Source of the DNA: Solitalea lacus
GTDB taxonomy: Bacteria; Bacteroidota; Bacteroidia; Sphingobacteriales; Sphingobacteriaceae
DNA: 64,000 nt
Direction: 5' to 3'
NCBI RefSeq assembly: GCF_022014595.1
Contig: NZ_CP091740.1
Coordinates: 744,001 to 808,000, forward strand
In this document: in pieces, positions 61,716-64,000 of the stretch
How the letters are laid out: each line of letters starts with the position of its first letter
Numbering within the stretch: the first letter of the stretch is position 1
Position numbers and translations under genes: made by a program
The notes under the pieces: generated by a model
Seen by the model: only the letters and a program-made list of their open reading frames with translations
Told to the model about the DNA's origin: nothing
Databases searched by the model: none

Positions 61716-62888
61716 ATGGCGAATTCGTTGGAGGCTAAAGTAAAATCGATAACTGTGGAAAAATCAAAGCTTAGAGTTGGCCTGTTAACAAGCTCGAGGG
61801 CTGATTACGGCATTTATCAACCTTTGTTACGCAAATTAAATGCAGATCCCCTTTTTGATCTGCGGTTAATTGTTTTTGGTACGCATCTTAGTTATCAACA
61901 TGGTTATACGATATCTGAAATAGAAAAAGATGGGTTTGCCATCGATCATCGTATTGAAACGGTTGTAGAGGGTGATACTGAAAAGGATATTGCTGAGTCA
62001 ATGGCTATCACCATGCAAAAGTTTTCAACTGTATGGGAGCAAGAAAAGGAAAATTATGATTTAGTCTTTTGTTTGGGCGACCGCTATGAGATGTTTGCCG
62101 CTGTAGCTGCCTCGGTTCCTTTTAATATAAGAATGGCACATTTGCATGGAGGAGAAACAACGCTCGGGGCCATTGATAATAAATTCAGGCATTGCTTAAG
62201 CCTTTTTTCTGTAATTCACTTTACAGCTACAGCTGATTATGCTCAGCGAGTTAAGGAGATAATTGGTAATGATGAAAACGTTTTCAATGTAGGCGCATTG
62301 AGTTTAGACAATCTGAAAGATGTAGAATTGTATTCTAAAGAAGGATTTAATCAAGCTTTTGGAATAGACATTTTAAAGCCAACCGTTTTGGTTACTTTTC
62401 ACCCTGAAACGGTTTCTGTAGAGAAGAATATTGATTATGTGAAGGAGCTGATTGCTGCTTTGGATGAGCTAGAGGAGCAGATTGTGATCACCATGCCAAA
62501 TGCTGACACAATGGGAAATGCCATGCGCAAGGAGTATCAGCAATTTATTGATGGAAAAGAGAATGTAATTGGCATTGAACATTTTGGGATTAAAGGCTAT
62601 TTTTCATGTATGAAATATGCAGCCTATTTGTTGGGTAATACATCCAGTGGAATTATTGAAGCTGCTTCGTTGAATAAGTACGTTATCAATGTTGGCGATA
62701 GACAAAAAGGACGTGCTGTTTCAGAAAACATTATTCAGGTGGCTCCAACAAAGCATGAAATACTGGTAGCTTGCAAAAAAGCAAAGCAACTAGGTGAATA
62801 TATAGGACGCAATAGCTATTATCAGGGTAATGTTGCTGATAATATAATAGCAGTACTTAAAAAAGTTATAGTTAAAGCAACGAATTGA
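61716..62888 (+). CDS. legG: Hydrolysing UDP/GDP-N-acetyl-sugar 2-epimerase (NeuC family, LegG role)
   Basis: 390 residues, GT-B-like fold. GLLTSSRADYGIYQPLLRKL, AHLHGGETTLGAIDNKFRHC, LVTFHPETVSVEKNIDYVKE and LGNTSSGIIEAASLNKYVIN are NeuC signature segments. LegG removes the nucleotide and inverts C2 to give the free diacetamido-mannose sugar for LegI. The start ATG is 10 bases after the legI stop codon. The next gene overlaps its stop by 4 bases. Confidence 0.92.
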   Translation: MANSLEAKVKSITVEKSKLRVGLLTSSRADYGIYQPLLRKLNADPLFDLRLIVFGTHLSYQHGYTISEIEKDGFAIDHRIETVVEGDTEKDIAESMAITMQKFSTVWEQEKENYDLVFCLGDRYEMFAAVAASVPFNIRMAHLHGGETTLGAIDNKFRHCLSLFSVIHFTATADYAQRVKEIIGNDENVFNVGALSLDNLKDVELYSKEGFNQAFGIDILKPTVLVTFHPETVSVEKNIDYVKELIAALDELEEQIVITMPNADTMGNAMRKEYQQFIDGKENVIGIEHFGIKGYFSCMKYAAYLLGNTSSGIIEAASLNKYVINVGDRQKGRAVSENIIQVAPTKHEILVACKKAKQLGEYIGRNSYYQGNVADNIIAVLKKVIVKATN

Positions 62889-63937
62889 AAGATTTTAGTA
62901 AACATATCATTTTAAATACGGCTTCTGCCCGTGATGCATTACGTAAGTTGGATAACCTCCCTTCATTGGAAGATCGTACGCTTTTTGTAATTGATGATAC
63001 CAATAAATTATTAGGATCGATAACTGATGGTGATATACGACGAGGATTGTTGAATGATAAAGAGATTTCCGACAACTGTACGGTATTCATGAACCCTGGG
63101 TTTAAACGCTTGAGTGAATCAAACATCAGTTTAGAGCAGATCAACGAATTCCGGGGAAAAGATATTTACCTGGTGCCAGTTTTAAACGGTTCAGGTGAAA
63201 TTGTTCAACTACTTGATCTGAAGAAACAACGATCAATGATTCCTGCTTCTGCCTTAATTATGGCGGGAGGCAAAGGTGAACGATTGAAACCTCTAACAGA
63301 TTCGGTGCCAAAGCCCATGCTCAAAGTGGGGAACAAACCAATCATTGAATATAACATTGATCGTTTGGCTAGTTTCGGTATAACACAGCAATACATCAGT
63401 ATTAAGTATTTGGGAAGTCAAATTGAAGATTATTTTGGAGATGGCCAGGCGAAGGAGATTTCGATAAAATATATTCAGGAAGATCAACCTTTGGGAACCT
63501 TGGGAGCACTTGCTTTGGTAAAAGAGATTAAGCATGAGCATCTTTTGGTTATGAATTCCGACATATTAACTAATATTGATTACGAGGATTTCTTTAAGTT
63601 CTATATTGAATCGGGGGCTGATTTATGCGTGGCCAGTATTCCGTATAAAGTGAAGATTCCTTATGCTGTGTTGGAAACAAACGAGAATAGCATACTTTCA
63701 TTTAAAGAAAAGCCCACTTATACCTACTATTCAAACGGCGGTATTTATTTCATGCGATCGGCTTTAAAGGAAATGATTCCATCGAATTCATTTTACAATG
63801 CCACCGATTTGATGGAAGAATTAATTAAAGAAGGAAGGAAAGTTGCTCACTATCCCTTGTTAAGTTATTGGTTAGATATTGGTCGCCATGAAGATTTCGC
63901 TAAAGCCCAGGAAGAAGTGAAGCATGTTAAATGGTAA
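62885..63937 (+). CDS. ptmE: CBS-domain nucleotidyltransferase, PtmE-like
   Basis: 350 residues. Two CBS domains (residues about 8-115; DRTLFVIDDTNKLLGSITDG DIRRG is typical) are fused to a nucleotidyltransferase domain from about 122 (ALIMAGGKGERLKPLTDSVP KPML, then LVMNSDILTNIDYEDF). This is the arrangement of PtmE of Campylobacter jejuni, which makes GDP-glucosamine from glucosamine-1-P so that the legionaminic pathway runs on GDP-GlcNAc. Start is TTG, overlapping the legG stop codon (ttga); the next gene starts 2 bases after the end. Confidence 0.85.
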   Translation: MKDFSKHIILNTASARDALRKLDNLPSLEDRTLFVIDDTNKLLGSITDGDIRRGLLNDKEISDNCTVFMNPGFKRLSESNISLEQINEFRGKDIYLVPVLNGSGEIVQLLDLKKQRSMIPASALIMAGGKGERLKPLTDSVPKPMLKVGNKPIIEYNIDRLASFGITQQYISIKYLGSQIEDYFGDGQAKEISIKYIQEDQPLGTLGALALVKEIKHEHLLVMNSDILTNIDYEDFFKFYIESGADLCVASIPYKVKIPYAVLETNENSILSFKEKPTYTYYSNGGIYFMRSALKEMIPSNSFYNATDLMEELIKEGRKVAHYPLLSYWLDIGRHEDFAKAQEEVKHVKW

Positions 63938-63939
63938 AA

Positions 63940-64000
63940 ATGATAACTGATACTTTATTCATTATTCCTGCACGAGGAGGCTCCAAAGGTATTCCCGATA
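63940..64000 (+). CDS. legF: CMP-legionaminic/N-acylneuraminate cytidylyltransferase, 5' end only
   Basis: Only 20 codons remain before the window edge: MITDTLFIIPARGGSKGIPD. IIPARGGSKGIP is the nucleotide-binding P-loop-like start of CMP-sugar synthetases (NeuA/LegF). It would activate the nonulosonic acid with CTP, the last step of the pathway encoded upstream. Starts 2 bases after the PtmE-like gene. Confidence 0.85.
   Translation, partial: MITDTLFIIPARGGSKGIPD

Noticed and set aside
1-64000. tRNA, rRNA, CRISPR arrays, riboswitches, IS elements, prophage
   Set aside because: Gaps were read on both strands; no cloverleaf, no regular short repeats, no transposase or integrase sequence and no known riboswitch core was seen. 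Small structured RNAs could be missed without covariance models.

Overview
The window is about 40% GC, densely coded DNA from the chromosome of a member of the Bacteroidota, most likely Sphingobacteriales (Pedobacter/Solitalea-like). The evidence is a SusC/RagA TonB-dependent receptor, the Bacteroidota -7 promoter element TAnnTTTG in front of several genes, lineage-typical families (DUF2480, DUF3108, DUF3109, DUF6427, DUF4256), a DnaG primase that has lost its zinc ligands, and menaquinone genes of the futalosine route. All product names come from reading motifs and gene order; no database search was run.

Layout. 1-2240: the N-terminal 746 codons of a SusC-type receptor (minus strand). 2454-9936: polA, an XRE-cupin regulator, a decayed endonuclease/exonuclease/phosphatase gene and secA. 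10149-14768: a SPOR-like secreted protein, an M20 amidohydrolase and an MprF-like membrane protein. 14803-17483: lutABC lactate oxidation operon (minus) with an operator-like palindrome upstream. 17772-20003: a formylglycine-generating-enzyme-like lipoprotein followed by a zinc alcohol dehydrogenase. 20223-27881: AspT-type transporter, a secreted unknown, dnaG, upp and uvrB. 27955-30735: mqnB-mqnD (futalosine menaquinone pathway) with an unknown small protein and an M23 peptidase lacking a signal peptide. 30937-32946: queD-folE and fabD. 33070-35603: an ArsR-SRPBCC-DoxX-YdeI-DUF4256 stress-type cluster under a very clear promoter with two palindromic operators. 35637-37144: a FUSC-type membrane protein paired with an unrecognised protein that looks CYTH/tunnel-enzyme-like. 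37422-49960: mostly housekeeping genes (YjjG-type nucleotidase, DinB-like protein, LpxH-like phosphoesterase, glycosyltransferase, purQ, coaX, an outer-membrane protein, lptC, PpiD-type foldase and DUF families), plus a 33-residue single-span protein.

50060-64000 is a surface-glycan locus. rfbA, a phosphoglucose/phosphomannose isomerase, gmd and a multi-SLBB Wza-like export protein come first. A group II intron follows, placed directly behind the exporter's intrinsic terminator; its domain V has a CGC catalytic triad and its reverse transcriptase lacks an endonuclease domain, so it is a group IIC intron. After it comes what looks like a complete CMP-legionaminic acid pathway: NeuD/PglD-type acetyltransferase (LegH role), LegB, LegC, LegI, LegG, a CBS-nucleotidyltransferase of the PtmE type, and the first 20 codons of a CMP-sugar synthetase (LegF/NeuA) cut by the window end. 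These genes overlap or lie a few bases apart and read as one operon. No tRNA, rRNA, CRISPR array, transposase or prophage was found.
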